A stretch of DNA of 5,382 bases from Nitrososphaerota archaeon (GTDB lineage Archaea; Iainarchaeota; Iainarchaeia; Iainarchaeales; VGJJ01). Of the stretch, positions 4,926-5,382 are shown piece after piece. Where the stretch lies: contig JAGVNS010000076.1 of NCBI GenBank assembly GCA_020053155.1, forward strand, positions 1-5,382, in the 5' to 3' direction. The position numbers and the translations under genes were made by a program. The notes under the pieces were generated by a model. That model did no database searches and was not told the DNA's origin. It saw only the letters and a list, made by a program, of their open reading frames with translations. Numbering within the stretch: the first letter of the stretch is position 1; every line of letters starts with the position of its first letter.

Positions 4926-5382
4926 TTAGTATGCTTTCGAAAAAAGCGTATGATATTCAGTCGGTTTTCCACAATGAACGCACAATCCGCCTTTCACGGG
5001 CTTCTCATCTAGGGGAATGCAGCGTGAGGTTGCGGTGGTTTTATCCTTAATCGCCTTTTCACATTCAACACTTCCACAAAAAAGCATGCGAATGAGCTTT
5101 CGCTGTTCCAGTGCCTGCTCAAACTCATGCATGGTTTGGACGGTAATCAAACTATCGTTCAAATGCTTCTCGGCTTTTGAAAACATTGCTTGGTGTATCG
5201 CTTCCAATTCTTCTTCCACCACTTTTTCAATTTGGGAAAGGGGAACAATTCTCTTTGCGCCGGTATCGCGTCGAACCACTACGCATTGCTGCTGCCCCAC
5301 ATCACGGGGGCCTAACTCAATGCGGATGGGAATGCCTTTCAATTCCCACTCATTGAACTTCCATCCTGCGGAATACTGCTCG
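4926..5382 (-). CDS. proS: Prolyl-tRNA synthetase, archaeal/eukaryotic type (C-terminal 151 aa, truncated by window edge)
   Basis: This is the C-terminal end of the enzyme that charges tRNA-Pro with proline in the cytoplasm. Reading from the right edge the protein starts EQYSAGWKFNEWELKG and continues IPIRIELGPRDV, with VVRRDTGAK following. This is the class IIa anticodon-binding domain as found in archaeal ProRS. Next comes a charged helical stretch, then the C-terminal zinc region with C102-x4-C107 and C134-x2-C137 (numbered from the first complete codon at 5381), plus a Cys in RCIP. The protein ends in FSKAY; a terminal Tyr is a hallmark of this ProRS type. The frame is open to the window edge, so a TTG at 5342 is an internal Leu codon, not a start. 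The catalytic domain (motifs 1-3) lies outside. The gene ends 12 bp from the convergent acetyltransferase stop. Confidence 0.95.
   Translation of the reverse strand, partial: EQYSAGWKFNEWELKGIPIRIELGPRDVGQQQCVVVRRDTGAKRIVPLSQIEKVVEEELEAIHQAMFSKAEKHLNDSLITVQTMHEFEQALEQRKLIRMLFCGSVECEKAIKDKTTATSRCIPLDEKPVKGGLCVHCGKPTEYHTLFSKAY

Noticed and set aside
4926..5342. Stand-alone 138-codon gene starting at TTG 5342
   Set aside because: The frame continues upstream to the window edge with GWKFNEWEL, which is ProRS sequence, so the TTG is an internal codon.

Overview
This window looks like a piece of archaeal chromosome. The C-terminus at the right edge belongs to an archaeal/eukaryotic-type prolyl-tRNA synthetase, with a Cys-rich zinc region and a terminal Tyr. 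The tRNA-Trp has the archaeal discriminator A73 and no encoded CCA. A DRG/RBG-like GTPase with a TGS domain is present. None of the visible starts has a Shine-Dalgarno sequence; instead TATA-like boxes sit about 23-35 bp upstream of most of them. The extracytoplasmic proteins and overall style would fit a DPANN or other poorly characterised archaeal lineage, but the lineage is a guess.

Layout, left to right. (1) Positions 1-501, minus strand: the N-terminal 167 residues of a TatD-family metal-dependent hydrolase that runs off the left edge. (2) About 556-1680, plus strand: a membrane-anchored, Cys-rich protein with two thioredoxin-fold domains (CKYC, then a DsbA-like domain with CKPC). It diverges from tatD, and one palindromic TTTAAA box between them is placed to serve both. 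(3) 1755-2891, plus: a DRG/OBG-family GTPase with a coiled N-terminus and a C-terminal TGS domain, whose guanine-recognition motif (G4, normally NKxD) and G5 motif look eroded. (4) 2936-4213, minus: an unrecognised secreted protein with a signal peptide, a helical/coiled extracytoplasmic region and a C-terminal membrane anchor, convergent with the GTPase and followed by an oligo-T terminator. (5) 4320-4392, plus: an intronless tRNA-Trp(CCA) with two stem-loops just behind it. (6) 4470-4913, plus: a small GNAT acetyltransferase. (7) 4926-5382, minus: the C-terminal part of prolyl-tRNA synthetase, convergent with GNAT and only 12 bp away.

The genes do not form an obvious pathway. Several are translation-related (ProRS, tRNA-Trp, ribosome-associated GTPase family, possibly the GNAT), and two are envelope proteins (the thioredoxin-like protein and the anchored helical protein). 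No mobile element, CRISPR array or defence cassette is visible. No clear undescribed multi-gene system stands out. The points most worth checking are the GTPase with altered G4/G5 motifs, the single symmetric promoter element between tatD and the thioredoxin gene, the tandem thioredoxin/DsbA envelope protein, and the T-arm-like hairpin behind the tRNA.
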